From assembly GCF_001982635.1 (NCBI RefSeq), contig NZ_MKFI01000005.1, forward strand, positions 819,049 to 883,048: DNA of 64,000 nt, in the 5' to 3' direction. The DNA comes from Bradyrhizobium mercantei (GTDB taxonomy: Bacteria > Pseudomonadota > Alphaproteobacteria > Rhizobiales > Xanthobacteraceae). Positions 44,661 through 54,407 of this stretch are shown here, one piece after another. Under the pieces are notes generated by a model, which saw only the letters and a list, made by a program, of their open reading frames with translations, was not told the origin of the DNA and did no database searches. The translations under genes and the position numbers were made by a program. The number at the start of each line of letters is the position of its first letter. Position 1 is the stretch's first letter.

Positions 44661-45251
44661 ATGCCCCGGACAACGCGCCCATTGGTGATCTTCGCTGCCT
44701 TCGCGGGCAGCCTGGCGGTCGGCCTGTTCCTCATGCTGTGGGCGATCGGTGGTTTGCGCACCGTCGCCGCGCCGGCCGCGATCGGCGGGCCGTTCCAGCT
44801 CACCGACCAGGCCGGCCAGACCGTCACCGACAAAAGCCTCCAGGGCAAGCCGACGCTGATCTTCTTCGGCTTCACCCATTGCCCGGACATCTGCCCGACC
44901 TCGCTGTTCGAGATTTCCGAGGTGCTGAAGGCGATGGGCAAGGACGCCGATCGCGTGAACGCCTATTTCGTCTCGGTCGATCCGGAACGCGACACCGCCA
45001 CGGCGATGAAGGATTACCTGTCGAGCTTCGATCCGCACCTCAAGGGCCTGACCGGCGATCCCGCCGCGATCGCCAAGGTGCTGTCGAGCTATCGCGTCTA
45101 CGCCAAGAAGGTGCCGCTGAAGGATGGCGACTACACGATGGACCACACCGCGCTGATCTATCTGATGGACCGCGACGGTCATTTCGTCGCGCCGTTCAAT
45201 CTGAAACGGACGCCGGAAGAGGCGGCCGCCGATCTCAAACGGTATCTCTGA
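44661..45251 (+). CDS. SCO family copper chaperone
   Basis: A 196-aa membrane-anchored thioredoxin-fold protein for CuA-site assembly in cytochrome c oxidase. An N-terminal anchor covers about residues 6-28. The copper motif is FTHCPDICPTSL and the distal histidine is in YTMDHTALIY. FVSVDPERDTATAMKDYLSSF is typical of the family. Confidence 0.9.
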   Translation: MPRTTRPLVIFAAFAGSLAVGLFLMLWAIGGLRTVAAPAAIGGPFQLTDQAGQTVTDKSLQGKPTLIFFGFTHCPDICPTSLFEISEVLKAMGKDADRVNAYFVSVDPERDTATAMKDYLSSFDPHLKGLTGDPAAIAKVLSSYRVYAKKVPLKDGDYTMDHTALIYLMDRDGHFVAPFNLKRTPEEAAADLKRYL

Positions 45252-45342
45252 CCGCCATTTCCGGCCCAGAATTAACCCATTCGGCGCTCGCATCACCCGC
45301 CGGATGGTCTATAAGCCGTTCAATTTCCTGATATTGCCGGTT

Positions 45343-46365
45343 ATGCCCAATCTGTCCGCCCAGCCCTTTGCCGTCCGCTCGCGCCAGTTTTTCCTGGCTG
45401 CGGGGATGCTGACGGCCGTCGTGTTGGCGATGGCCGGGCCCGCGGCCGGGCAGACGCCGCCGGCACAGGCCCCGGCGGCAAAGAACGCGCCGGCCCCGTC
45501 CACCAAGCCGGCCCCCGCACAACCGGCCCCTGCAACACCGCCCCCGGCTGCGGCCGCTCCGTCGCCGCCAACCCAGCCACCCAAAGCCACCGAAGCCGCG
45601 CCGCAGGCGGTGCCCGGCTTCTGGGACCCGCGGCGCCGTCCGGACCGCCCGGACCTGTCGCGCCTCACCGTGATCCGCTTCCTGACCGAGACCGACTATC
45701 CGCCGTTCAACTTCACCGGTCCGGACGGCAATCCGGCCGGCTTCAACGTCGACCTGGCGCGTGCGCTCTGCGACGAGATCAAGGTCACCTGCACCATCCA
45801 GATGCGCCGCTTCGAGACCCTGATCGATGCGCTCGCCACCAACCGGGGCGATGCCATCATCGCGTCGATGGCGGTGACGCCGCAGCTGCGCGCCAAGGTC
45901 GATTTCACCGATCCCTATTACCGCGCGCCGGCTCGCTTCGTGTCGCGCCGCGACAACGTGATGCCGGAAATCCGCCCCGAATATCTCGAGGGCAAGAAGG
46001 TCGGCGTGATCGGCGGCACCTCGCACGAGGCCTACCTGAAGGCGATGTTCACCGACGCCGAGATCCATTCCTATCCGGATAACGATGCGCTGCGCGCGGC
46101 GCTACGCCGCGGCGAGGTCGATTTCATCTTTGGCGATGCGATCTCGCTCGCGTTCTGGATCAACGGCACCGATTCCGCCGAATGCTGCGCGTTCTCCGGC
46201 GGTCCCTTCGTCGAGAGCCGCTATTTCGGCGAGGGCGTCGGCATCGCGGTGCGCAAGGGCAACGATCTGCTCCGGCAGTCGTTGAACTGGGCGCTGTTCC
46301 GGATCTGGGAAAAAGGCCGCTTCACCGATCTGTGGCTGCGCTATTTCTCGATCAGCCCGTTCTGA
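45343..46365 (+). CDS. Periplasmic substrate-binding protein, amino-acid ABC type
   Basis: A 340-aa SBP family 3 protein. A signal peptide is followed by an unusual Pro/Ala linker at about residues 38-85. Then TETDYPPFNFTGPDGNPAGFNVDLARALC starts the lobe, with DAIIASMAVTPQLRAKVDFTDPYY the classic core. No permease or ATPase is adjacent, so it may serve a distant transporter or a sensor. Start uncertain; the frame extends to 45304. Confidence 0.82.
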   Translation: MPNLSAQPFAVRSRQFFLAAGMLTAVVLAMAGPAAGQTPPAQAPAAKNAPAPSTKPAPAQPAPATPPPAAAAPSPPTQPPKATEAAPQAVPGFWDPRRRPDRPDLSRLTVIRFLTETDYPPFNFTGPDGNPAGFNVDLARALCDEIKVTCTIQMRRFETLIDALATNRGDAIIASMAVTPQLRAKVDFTDPYYRAPARFVSRRDNVMPEIRPEYLEGKKVGVIGGTSHEAYLKAMFTDAEIHSYPDNDALRAALRRGEVDFIFGDAISLAFWINGTDSAECCAFSGGPFVESRYFGEGVGIAVRKGNDLLRQSLNWALFRIWEKGRFTDLWLRYFSISPF

Positions 46366-46386
46366 CGCGGCGCGATGTTATCCGCC

Positions 46387-46468
46387 GTCATTGCGAGCGA
46401 AGCGAAGCAATCCATGGCTCACCGCGAAAATAGATGGATTGCTTCGTCGCTTTGCTCCTCGCAATGAC
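46387..46468. repeat. Palindromic repeat, GTCATTGCGAGCG family (copy 3)
   Basis: Arms GTCATTGCGAGCGAAGCGA and TCGCTTTGCTCCTCGCAATGAC, inner arms AAGCAATCCAT and ATGGATTGCTT. Between the binding protein and lysyl-tRNA synthetase genes. Confidence 0.88.
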
Positions 46469-46553
46469 AGTTAGGGCGAGAAACGAGCCAAAACTTTGCA
46501 TTTTGCCGCGAAAGCGTTAGGTTTCGCGGCCTTTTTGGAGAAAGCCTGAAGAA

Positions 46554-48206
46554 ATGTCCGTGATTGATCTTGCCGCCAGCCCGAGCGACCTGCGGGCGCT
46601 CGCCGAACAATCCAACGCCTGGCCGTTCGAGCAGGCGAAAGCGATTGTGGCGCGGCTGAAGAAAAATCCCAAGGATAATCCAAAGCACGAGGTGCTGTTC
46701 GAGACCGGCTACGGCCCCTCGGGCCTGCCGCATATCGGCACCTTCGGCGAGGTCGCGCGCACCACGATGGTGCGCCACGCCTTCCGCGTGCTCACCGAAG
46801 ACAAGATCAAGACCCGCCTGCTCGCCTTCTCCGACGACATGGACGGACTGCGCAAGGTGCCGGACAACGTGCCGAACAAGGAGCTGCTGGAAAAGCATCT
46901 CGGCATGCCCCTGACCAAGGTGCCGGACCCGTTCGGCACCCATCCGAGCTTCGGCCAGCACAACAATGCGCGGCTGCGTGCCTTCCTCGACCAGTTCGGC
47001 TTCGACTATGAGTTCGCGAGCTCGACCGAGTACTACACCTCCGGCCGGTTCGATGCCGCGCTGCTGCGCATGCTGGAGCGCATCGAGAAGGTGATGGCGA
47101 TCATGCTGCCGTCGCTGCGCGAGGAGCGGGCGGCGAGCTACTCGCCGTTCCTGCCGATCTGTCCGCGCACCGGCCTCGTGCTCTACGTGCCGGTGACGGC
47201 GCACGACGCCAAGGCCGGCACGATTTCGTATGAGGATCCCGAGACCAAGGAGAGCGTCACCGTTCCTGTCACCGGCGGCCGCTGCAAGCTGCAATGGAAG
47301 CCGGACTGGGCGATGCGCTGGTACGCGCTCGGCGTCGACTATGAAATGGCCGGCAAGGACCTGATCGACTCGGTGAAGCTGTCGGCCAAGATCTGCGCGG
47401 CGCTCGGCGGCACGCCGCCGGAAGGCTTCAACTACGAACTGTTCCTCGACGAGAAGGGCCAGAAGATCTCGAAGTCGAAGGGCAATGGCCTGACGATCGA
47501 CGAGTGGCTGCGCTATGCCTCGCCGGAATCGCTGTCGCTGTTCATGTATCGCGAGCCGAAGGCGGCGAAGCGGCTCTATTTCGACGTCATCCCGCGCAAT
47601 GTCGACGACTACCAGCAATTCCTCGACGGTTTTGCGCGGCAGGAGCCGCGCCAGCAGCTGCAGAATCCGGTCTGGCACATCCATTCCGGCAAGCCGCCGC
47701 AGGCCGATATGCCGGTCACCTTCCAGCTTCTGCTGACGCTGGTGTCGTCGTCGAACGCGGAGAACGCCGAGACGCTGTGGGGCTTCATCGGCCGCTATCG
47801 TCCGGGCGTGACGCCGCAGACCCATCCGAAGCTGGATGCGATGGTCGGCTACGCCATCAACTACTATCGCGACTTCGTGGCGCCGACCAAGCAGTTCCGC
47901 GAACCGACCGATGGCGAACGCGCCGCGTTGCAGGATCTGCGCGATGCGCTGGCCAACATGCCGGCGGATGCGAGCGCGGAAGACATCCAGAACCTGGTCT
48001 ACGAGATCGGCCGCCGCGAGCCGTTCCTCGACATGGTCAAGAAGGGCAAGGACGGCCGTCCCGGCGTCTCGCTCGACTGGTTCAACATGCTCTACCAGGT
48101 GCTGCTCGGCCAGGAGAAGGGCCCGCGCTTCGGCTCCTTCGTCGCGGTCTACGGTGTGCAGAACGCCGTCAACATGATCGACGGCGCGCTGGCGCGGTCG
48201 TCGTAG
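46554..48206 (+). CDS. lysS: Lysine--tRNA ligase, class I
   Basis: A 550-aa class I LysRS, the archaeal type also used by alphaproteobacteria. The HIGH-like motif is PSGLPHIGTFGE near residues 61-72 and the KMSKS-like motif is KISKSKGNG near 304-312. The C-terminal helical domain is complete. No class II LysRS is in the window. A lone housekeeping gene with a long leader and a repeat upstream. Confidence 0.92.
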   Translation: MSVIDLAASPSDLRALAEQSNAWPFEQAKAIVARLKKNPKDNPKHEVLFETGYGPSGLPHIGTFGEVARTTMVRHAFRVLTEDKIKTRLLAFSDDMDGLRKVPDNVPNKELLEKHLGMPLTKVPDPFGTHPSFGQHNNARLRAFLDQFGFDYEFASSTEYYTSGRFDAALLRMLERIEKVMAIMLPSLREERAASYSPFLPICPRTGLVLYVPVTAHDAKAGTISYEDPETKESVTVPVTGGRCKLQWKPDWAMRWYALGVDYEMAGKDLIDSVKLSAKICAALGGTPPEGFNYELFLDEKGQKISKSKGNGLTIDEWLRYASPESLSLFMYREPKAAKRLYFDVIPRNVDDYQQFLDGFARQEPRQQLQNPVWHIHSGKPPQADMPVTFQLLLTLVSSSNAENAETLWGFIGRYRPGVTPQTHPKLDAMVGYAINYYRDFVAPTKQFREPTDGERAALQDLRDALANMPADASAEDIQNLVYEIGRREPFLDMVKKGKDGRPGVSLDWFNMLYQVLLGQEKGPRFGSFVAVYGVQNAVNMIDGALARSS

Positions 48207-48207
48207 T

Positions 48208-48270
48208 TCACCGCTGTCGTCCCTGCTCCCGTGCGCAATTGCGCACTCGGCCGGGACGACAGTGGAGGTT
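48208..48270. repeat. Palindromic repeat, CTGTCGTCCC family
   Basis: CTGTCGTCCC at the left and GGGACGACAG at the right enclose an inner GTGCGCAATTGCGCAC palindrome. Just after lysS; it may end its transcript. Confidence 0.7.
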
Positions 48271-48455
48271 GTGGCGCCCAGCGGCTCGCCTTTCTTGGTC
48301 GTGAACTTGTCATCACATGATTGCGGCGAGCCCGCAAAATGCGGATGGCAGGCATCGGCAAATCGACCGGAGGTCTCATGCCGGACTACGCTACACTCCC
48401 CTCATAAAATCAGCACGGCCCCCAATGAGCGGCCGGCACAGATGGGAGCATGCGC

Positions 48456-49241
48456 ATGCAGTTCAGGGTTTCGCCGACATCGCTGCAGGACAGTACGAGC
48501 GCCGAGGAATGGCAGGCGCGGGTCGATCTCGCCGCCGCGCATCGGCTCGCCTACATCCACGGCTTTTCGGAAGGCATCTTCAACCATCTCACCTTGGTGG
48601 TTCCGGGCCGCAGCGACCGCTACTATCAGATCCCGTTCGGCATGCACTGGTCGGAGGTGACCGCGTCGTCGTTCATGGAGGTCGGCATCGACGATGCCGA
48701 GGTGAAGCGCGGCGAGGGCGAGGTCGAACGCTCCTGCTATTGCATCCATGCGCCGATCCACAAGGCGCTACCGCAGGCCAAGGCCGTGTTCCACACCCAC
48801 ATGCCGTATGCGAGCGCGCTGACGCGGCTCGAGGATCCGCGCATCAAGGAGATCGGCCAGACCGAGGTCGGGCTGTCGGAAGCGATCGCCTATGACGACC
48901 TCTACACCGGCCCCGCGCTGGATCCCGAGGAAGGCGCACGGCTCGCCAAGGTGATCGGCAACAAGACCATTTTGTTCATGGCCAATCACGGCATCTCGAC
49001 CGTCGGCGAGACCGTCGCCGATGCCTATGACCGGCTCTATTACATCGAGCGCGCCGCGCAGGTGCAGATCTACGCGATGTGGACCCAGCAGCCGCTCAAG
49101 CAATTGCCGCAGCATGTGGTGGAGAAGACCAAGCGCGATTTCCGCGACGACCATCTCTACAACGGCCCGTCCCCGTCGCAGCGGCATTTCGATGCGCTGA
49201 AGCGGATGCTGGACCGCAAGGAGCCGGATTACGCGACGTAA
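48456..49241 (+). CDS. Class II aldolase/adducin family protein
   Basis: A 261-aa zinc enzyme of the fuculose-phosphate-aldolase fold. The zinc histidines are in FHTHMPYAS near residue 112 and ANHGIST near 176. HRLAYIHGFSEGIFNHLTLVVPG near the start is the family N-terminus. ATG at 48456 is 7 nt after GGGAG, favoured over 48450. Substrate not clear; decarboxylase or aldolase. Confidence 0.85.
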   Translation: MQFRVSPTSLQDSTSAEEWQARVDLAAAHRLAYIHGFSEGIFNHLTLVVPGRSDRYYQIPFGMHWSEVTASSFMEVGIDDAEVKRGEGEVERSCYCIHAPIHKALPQAKAVFHTHMPYASALTRLEDPRIKEIGQTEVGLSEAIAYDDLYTGPALDPEEGARLAKVIGNKTILFMANHGISTVGETVADAYDRLYYIERAAQVQIYAMWTQQPLKQLPQHVVEKTKRDFRDDHLYNGPSPSQRHFDALKRMLDRKEPDYAT

Positions 49242-49280
49242 GGCCGTAAACAAGGCTGCGAGGCGCGCCGCAACCTCCGC

Positions 49281-49404
49281 CGTCGTCCCGGCGAAAGCCG
49301 GGACCCATAACCACAGGATCGGGTTGTTGGAGCAGGCTGTGGCCCCAGCGTGTGTAAGCAATGCTGTGCGGTGGTTATGGGTCCCGGCCTACGCCGGGAC
49401 GACG
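49281..49404. repeat. Palindromic repeat, GTCGTCCCGG...GGGACCCATAACCACA family (intact copy)
   Basis: Arms CGTCGTCCCGG..GCCGGGACCCATAACCACA and GTGGTTATGGGTCCCGGC..GCCGGGACGACG. The second copy at 63498 is interrupted by the IS30 element. It lies between convergent genes. Confidence 0.85.
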
Positions 49405-49432
49405 CTGTTTTTGTGGCGACTGAATCGGCCAG

Positions 49433-50089
49433 CTACTGGCTCGCCCACACCACGCGCGCGATCCATGCGACTTCTTCGGCATCGAGCATGCGGTCGGGAT
49501 GCTCCGGATTGAGCGATGCGAGTTCCAGCATCTTGCCGGTGCGCCGCTTCAGTTCCTTCACCATCACTTCGCCGCCGGTGGTGCGCACCACCACGCGGTC
49601 GCCACGGCGGATCGCGGTCGCCGGTGACACCACGATGATGTCACCTTCGCGATAGGCCGGCTTCATCGAGTCGCCCTCGATCTCCAGCGCATAGGCGTGC
49701 TCGTCTGATGTCGCCGGCAGCGCCACTTCGTCCCAGCCCTTGCCGGCGGGAAAGCCTGAGTCGTCGAAATATCCGCCGGCGCCGGCCTGGGCGAAGCCGA
49801 GCAGTGGCACCGATTGGCCGCCGCGCGGGCCACCATCGCCGAGCAGCTGCACGAACGTCTCCATGCTGGCGTTGCTCGCGGCCAGCGCCTTGGACAGCGA
49901 TTCGGTCGAGGGCCAGCGCTCGCGCCCGTCGCCGGTCACGCGTTTGGACTTGTTGAAGGTGGTGGGATCGAGGCCGGACTGCTTGGCAAGGCCGGACGGC
50001 GACAGGCCGGCGCGTTCGGCGAGCCGGTCGAGCGCGGCCCAGACCTGCGCATGGGTCAGCGGTCGGGTGACTTTGGGCTGTTTGGCCAT
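49433..50089 (-). CDS. HTH/S24 LexA-like repressor
   Basis: A 218-aa CI/LexA-type repressor. The N-terminal helix-turn-helix is LAERAGLSPSGLAKQSGLDP then FNKSKR. The S24 peptidase-like domain has the active Ser in GDSMKPAYREGD near residue 142 and Lys in EVMVKELKR near 177. A flexible AQAGAGG segment lies near the expected Ala-Gly self-cleavage site. Divergent from the DUF952-pyrD operon. It may control a stress or phage-like response. Confidence 0.85.
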   Translation of the reverse strand: MAKQPKVTRPLTHAQVWAALDRLAERAGLSPSGLAKQSGLDPTTFNKSKRVTGDGRERWPSTESLSKALAASNASMETFVQLLGDGGPRGGQSVPLLGFAQAGAGGYFDDSGFPAGKGWDEVALPATSDEHAYALEIEGDSMKPAYREGDIIVVSPATAIRRGDRVVVRTTGGEVMVKELKRRTGKMLELASLNPEHPDRMLDAEEVAWIARVVWASQ

Positions 50090-50296
50090 GGAGGATATCC
50101 CCCGGGTGGTGTCCTAGGAATTATTGCCTGAAACCTGGCGTTTTCGCAAATCTACCGTCGGATGTGTCTCCCCACCGCTTGAGTTGCGCCGCCGCCGCCG
50201 ATACGGTCCCTCGCTCGCCACATGGCGTCTGGGGCATTTCCCCTCAAATCCGGATAAAACCCCAAGAGACTCAAGGACAAAAGGGAAGGCCGGGCC

Positions 50297-50641
50297 GTGC
50301 CCATGATCTACAAAATCACCCCCGCTTCGGCCTGGCGCGAGGCCGAGCGGCAGGGCGTGTACCGGGGCAGTGCGGACGACAAACGCGACGGCTTCATCCA
50401 TTTTTCCACCGCAGCCCAGGTGGCCGAGACCGCGCGCAAGCACTACCACGGGCAAACCGGCCTGTTCCTGGTCGCGGTCGACGCCGATGCGCTCGGCGAT
50501 GCCTTGCGCTGGGAGCGGTCGCGCAATGACGAGCTGTTCCCGCATCTCTATGGCGAACTCGACCTCGGCGCGGTCACCGAGATCCTCGACCTGCGCGCGC
50601 GCTCCGACGGCGGTCACGACGTTCCGGAGCTCAAGCCGTGA
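50297..50641 (+). CDS. DUF952 domain-containing protein
   Basis: A 114-aa protein with the family motif DGFIHFSTAAQVAETARKHY near residues 32-51 and FPHLYGELDLGAV near 81. GTG at 50297 is 7 nt after GGGAAGG. Its TGA overlaps the GTG of pyrD (GTGA), so the two are translated together. Function unknown; it resembles ADP-ribosyltransferase-like small folds. Confidence 0.85.
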   Translation: MPMIYKITPASAWREAERQGVYRGSADDKRDGFIHFSTAAQVAETARKHYHGQTGLFLVAVDADALGDALRWERSRNDELFPHLYGELDLGAVTEILDLRARSDGGHDVPELKP

Positions 50642-51735
50642 TCCGTGCCTTCGACGCCTTCTCGCTGCCGCTGCTGCGCTGGTTCGATCCCGAGGATGCC
50701 CATCGCATGGCGATCCAGGGTTTGAAGCTGCTGCCGCCGATCCGGCAGCGGGCGGATGATCCCAAGCTCGCGGTGCGCGCCTTCGGGCTGAACTTTCCCA
50801 ATCCGATCGGCATGGCGGCGGGGTTCGACAAGAGCGCCGAGGTGCCCGACGCGCTGCTGCGGCTCGGCTTCGGCTTTGTCGAGATCGGCTCGGTGACGCC
50901 GAAGCCGCAGGCCGGCAACCCGCGGCCGCGGCTGTTTCGCCTGGAGCGCGACGAGGCCGTGATCAATCGCATGGGCTTCAACAATGACGGCGCCGAGGCC
51001 GTGCTGCGGCGGCTCGCCGCGCGCGCCGGCGGCGGCGGCATCATCGGGGTCAATGTCGGGGCCAACAAGGATTCGGCGGACCGCATTGCCGACTACGTGA
51101 AGCTGATCGAGACGTTTGCGCCGGTCGCAAGCTATTTCACCGTCAATGTCTCGTCGCCGAATACGCCGGGCCTGCGCAATCTGCAGCAATCGGCCGCGCT
51201 CGACGATTTGCTGGCGCGCGTGATCGACACCCGCGAGCGCGTGCGCAAGAACGCGGGCGACTCGCCGGTCCTGCTGAAGATCGCGCCGGACCTCAGCCTC
51301 GCCGAGCTCGACGACGTCGTGCACATCGCCCGCTCGCGGCGCGTCGACGGCATGATCGTCGCCAACACCACGCTGGCGCGCCCCTCGACCTTGCGCGAGG
51401 ACAACCGCGCCAAGGAGCAGGGCGGGCTGTCGGGCCGTCCGCTGTTCCGGCTGTCGACGCGGATGGTGGCCGAGACCTATGTCCGCGTCGAAGGCGCGTT
51501 TCCGTTGATCGGCGTCGGCGGCATCGACTCTGGCGGCGCCGCGCTGACCAAGATCCGCGCCGGGGCCAGCCTGATCCAGCTCTATTCGTCGCTGGTCTAC
51601 AAGGGCATCGGCCTGGTCGACGACATCAAACGCGATTTGTCCTCGACCCTGTTGCGCACGGGGCGCGACTCGTTGTCGGAAATCGTCGGCGCCGATGCCG
51701 CGACGATCACGGCCGAGGACTGGCCGGTGAGGTAG
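50638..51735 (+). CDS. pyrD: Dihydroorotate dehydrogenase (quinone), class 2
   Basis: A 365-aa membrane-associated FMN enzyme of pyrimidine synthesis. NPIGMAAGFDKSAE near residues 55-68, FNNDGAEAVLRR near 113 and NVSSPNTPGLRNLQ near 170 are class 2 signatures, with the catalytic Ser in SSPNTPG. The N-terminal helix LPLLRWFDPEDAHRMAI binds quinone. GTG start overlapping the DUF952 stop. Confidence 0.92.
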   Translation: MIRAFDAFSLPLLRWFDPEDAHRMAIQGLKLLPPIRQRADDPKLAVRAFGLNFPNPIGMAAGFDKSAEVPDALLRLGFGFVEIGSVTPKPQAGNPRPRLFRLERDEAVINRMGFNNDGAEAVLRRLAARAGGGGIIGVNVGANKDSADRIADYVKLIETFAPVASYFTVNVSSPNTPGLRNLQQSAALDDLLARVIDTRERVRKNAGDSPVLLKIAPDLSLAELDDVVHIARSRRVDGMIVANTTLARPSTLREDNRAKEQGGLSGRPLFRLSTRMVAETYVRVEGAFPLIGVGGIDSGGAALTKIRAGASLIQLYSSLVYKGIGLVDDIKRDLSSTLLRTGRDSLSEIVGADAATITAEDWPVR

Positions 51736-51754
51736 GTACCCGCAGCCCGGATGG

Positions 51755-51828
51755 GGCGTAGCGCAATCTGGGACAGTGTCACCGCGCGCGAGAACCCCGG
51801 ATTATGCTCCGCTGCATCCGGGCTACGC
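51755..51828. repeat. Palindromic repeat, AGCCCGGATGG family
   Basis: GCAGCCCGGATGGGGCGTAGCGC and the partner GCTCCGCTGCATCCGGGCTACGC form an imperfect inverted repeat, between the convergent pyrD and MATE genes. Confidence 0.75.
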
Positions 51829-51829
51829 A

Positions 51830-53152
51830 CTACGATTTGAACGTCTTCCTCAGAAGCGCCGGATAGCGCAGGCCTTGTAGGCCGCCGCGCGCGACGTAGA
51901 AGCCGATCAGCGCGATCCACAGCCCGGTGTTGCCGTAGCCGCTGAGCACCCACCAGGTGGCGAGGAAGATCGCGAGCGAGGCCAGCATCAGATTGCGCAT
52001 CTCGCGTGCCCAGGTCGCGCCGACATAGATGCCGTCGAAGCCGAAGGCGAACACGCCGGGCAGCGGCGCCAAGATCACGAACACCAGGAAGTCGCGCGCA
52101 TAGCGGCGGACGTCGTCGCTGGTCGTCATCACATTGATCAGCGCCGGTCCGAACAGCGCGAACAGCACCGACACCACAAGCGCAAAGCCGATGCCCCACA
52201 GCAGCACCAGCCGGGTCGAATCGGCAAAGCCGCGTCCGTCGCGCGCGCCGAAGGCGCGGCCGCACAGCTGCTGGGCGGCGTTGGCGAGGCCGTCGAGGAA
52301 GAAGGCGCTCACCAGCAGGAAATTGTTCAGCACCGAATTCGCCGCCAGCGTCACGTCGCCTTCGCGCGCGCCCTTCGCGGTGAAGAACAGGAACACGACG
52401 ATCAGCGCCGCGGTGCGGACCATGATGTCACGGTTGACCGCCAGCATGCGCATCAGCTTGGCGCGATCAAACAGCGTGGCCGCCGGAACGGCAAAGCCGT
52501 CTTGCGAGATCCGCCACGCCACCACGATGCCGGCGGCGAAGCCGGCGGTCTCGGCGAGCACGGCGGCGATCGCGGCACCGGTGATGCCGGCACCATAGGT
52601 CTGCACCAGCAGCACGGTTGCGATCATGTTGATGATGTTGATCACGATCTGCAGCGCGAGTGCCAGATTGGCGCGTGCCTGCCCGACCAGCCAGCCCAGG
52701 ATGACGTAATTGGCGAGCGCCAGCGGCGCCGACCAGATCCGGATCATGAAATAGCTCTTGGCCGCGCGCGTGACCCCCTCGCTGCCGCCCATCAGCTGGA
52801 ACGTGATGGCGGCCAGCGGCACCTGCAACGCGATCAGCGCCGCGCCGATCAGGCCGGCGACGATGAAGCCGCGCACCAGGATCGCGGCATATTCCTGCGG
52901 CTCGCCGGCGCCTTGCGCCTGCGCGGTGAACGCCAGCGTGCTCATGCGCAGGAAAGCGAACAGCCAGAACAGGCAGTCGAAGATCACCGAGGCCATCGCC
53001 ACCCCGCCGAGCAGCGCGGCATCGTCGAGGCGACCGATCGCAGTGGTCGAGACGATGCCGATCAACGGCGTGGTCAGGTTGGCGACCATCGCGGGACCGG
53101 CGATGGCGAAGACCTCGCGGGTCCTGATCTTCGGGTGAACGGGTGCGTGCAT
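51830..53152 (-). CDS. MATE family efflux transporter (DinF-like)
   Basis: A 440-aa polytopic exporter of the DinF branch. EVFAIAGPAMVANLTTPLIGIVSTTAIGRL opens the first half; ANSVLNNFLLVSAFFLDGLANAAQQLCGRAFGAR marks the second. About 12 transmembrane segments. Complete; ATG at 53152. Distinct from the MATE at 11757. Confidence 0.87.
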   Translation of the reverse strand: MHAPVHPKIRTREVFAIAGPAMVANLTTPLIGIVSTTAIGRLDDAALLGGVAMASVIFDCLFWLFAFLRMSTLAFTAQAQGAGEPQEYAAILVRGFIVAGLIGAALIALQVPLAAITFQLMGGSEGVTRAAKSYFMIRIWSAPLALANYVILGWLVGQARANLALALQIVINIINMIATVLLVQTYGAGITGAAIAAVLAETAGFAAGIVVAWRISQDGFAVPAATLFDRAKLMRMLAVNRDIMVRTAALIVVFLFFTAKGAREGDVTLAANSVLNNFLLVSAFFLDGLANAAQQLCGRAFGARDGRGFADSTRLVLLWGIGFALVVSVLFALFGPALINVMTTSDDVRRYARDFLVFVILAPLPGVFAFGFDGIYVGATWAREMRNLMLASLAIFLATWWVLSGYGNTGLWIALIGFYVARGGLQGLRYPALLRKTFKS

Positions 53153-53245
53153 GGCTACAATTGCAATGAATATGCGTTTCTATCGCGTCATCCGTCGCGC
53201 GGCCATGCTCGAATTGTTCTCAGAGCAATGCGGTGGCGAGGGGGC

Positions 53246-53980
53246 TCAGAGCGCCACGACCATGCCGTCGCTTGCCGCCGTATAGGGCAGGTCGTCGATG
53301 CGGCCGAGCATGTCGTCGCTCATATGGGTCAGCACCACGCGTTTGGCGTTGATGGCAGGCAAATGCGCTTCCAGCGTCTTCAGGCTGAGATGGTTCTTGA
53401 CCATTCTGTCGTAGGTGTAGGCTTCGGCGATGAAGAGGTCGGCGTCCCGCGCGGCCGGGATCAGGGTGTCGGTCCATTCGGTGTCGGCGCTGTAGCAGAT
53501 GATCCGGCCTTCCGCCTCGACGCGATAGGCGAGGGACGGTCCGCCGGATTCACCATGCACAACAGGGTAGGGCGTCACGGTCACGTCGCCGAAGCTGCGC
53601 CGCTCCTGCGGTTCGAGCGTGACGACGGACAGATCGAAGCGCTGCTTGGTTTTGGAGGAATGCTCGAACATCACCTCCATCACCTCGGGCAATTTCGCTT
53701 CGATGCCCTTGGGCCCTGCGATCACCAGCGGTCGGGTGCGGCGGGAGAACTGCGCGTCGAGCAGGAAGAACGGCAGGCCGGCAAAATGGTCGCCGTGGAA
53801 ATGCGTGATCAGGATCAGGTCGATGGCGTCGCGGTCGACCCCAAGCTGCTTCATCGCCGGGAGCGACGAGGCGCCGCAATCGATCAGGAAATTGACACGC
53901 GCGCCGCTGACGTGGAAGCAGGTGTTGAAGCGGCCGCCGGAGCCGAACGCGTCGCCGCAGCCGACAAATCGCAATTGCAT
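53246..53980 (-). CDS. MBL-fold metallo-hydrolase (RNase Z-like)
   Basis: A 244-aa beta-lactamase-fold hydrolase. LILITHFHGDHFAGLPFF has the HxHxDH zinc motif at residues 60-65. CYSADTEWTDTL and VVLTHMSDDML carry further metal ligands. It resembles the ribonuclease Z/arylsulfatase group, but without the exosite arm needed for tRNA processing, so the true substrate is open. Confidence 0.85.
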   Translation of the reverse strand: MQLRFVGCGDAFGSGGRFNTCFHVSGARVNFLIDCGASSLPAMKQLGVDRDAIDLILITHFHGDHFAGLPFFLLDAQFSRRTRPLVIAGPKGIEAKLPEVMEVMFEHSSKTKQRFDLSVVTLEPQERRSFGDVTVTPYPVVHGESGGPSLAYRVEAEGRIICYSADTEWTDTLIPAARDADLFIAEAYTYDRMVKNHLSLKTLEAHLPAINAKRVVLTHMSDDMLGRIDDLPYTAASDGMVVAL

Positions 53981-54002
53981 CGGCTGCGAGCTCTCCTCTT
54001 GA

Positions 54003-54308
54003 TCAGCGGCCGCGCGGTGCGCCGAACAGCCGCGACAGCAGCCAGATCGGGATCACGATCACGGCGCCGAGCAGGAAGTAGCGCCAGGCCCAGTTGATCG
54101 CGTCGAAGCCGAAATCCCACAGGCTCTGGAACAGCCTGCGGATGCTGTAGAGGATGTTCCACGGGTCGAGGCCGATCGCGGCGAGCACGACGCCGACCAG
54201 GATCGAAAGCAGGATGAGCCGGAACGCCACCGAGAGCGGCGATCCGCCGAGAAAGCGGTACAGGCCGTCACTGTGGCCGGCCGGCAAGTCCCGGATGTTG
54301 TCTGGCAT
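54003..54308 (-). CDS. DUF6460 small membrane protein
   Basis: A 101-aa protein with two hydrophobic segments, FRLILLSILVGVVLAAIGL and YFLLGAVIVIPIWLLSRLF. The middle WNILYSIRRLFQSLWDFGF is the conserved loop. ATG at 54308 has AGGAG at the better spacing than 54311. Function unknown. Confidence 0.75.
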   Translation of the reverse strand: MPDNIRDLPAGHSDGLYRFLGGSPLSVAFRLILLSILVGVVLAAIGLDPWNILYSIRRLFQSLWDFGFDAINWAWRYFLLGAVIVIPIWLLSRLFGAPRGR

Positions 54309-54407
54309 CATGATCTCCTGGCGGAATCGCCCGCGCATTATAGGTCACGGCGGAGCACATGGGAAACCCGCGGGGCGCGATCAATGGCTGCCATGCGGCT
54401 TGCGGAT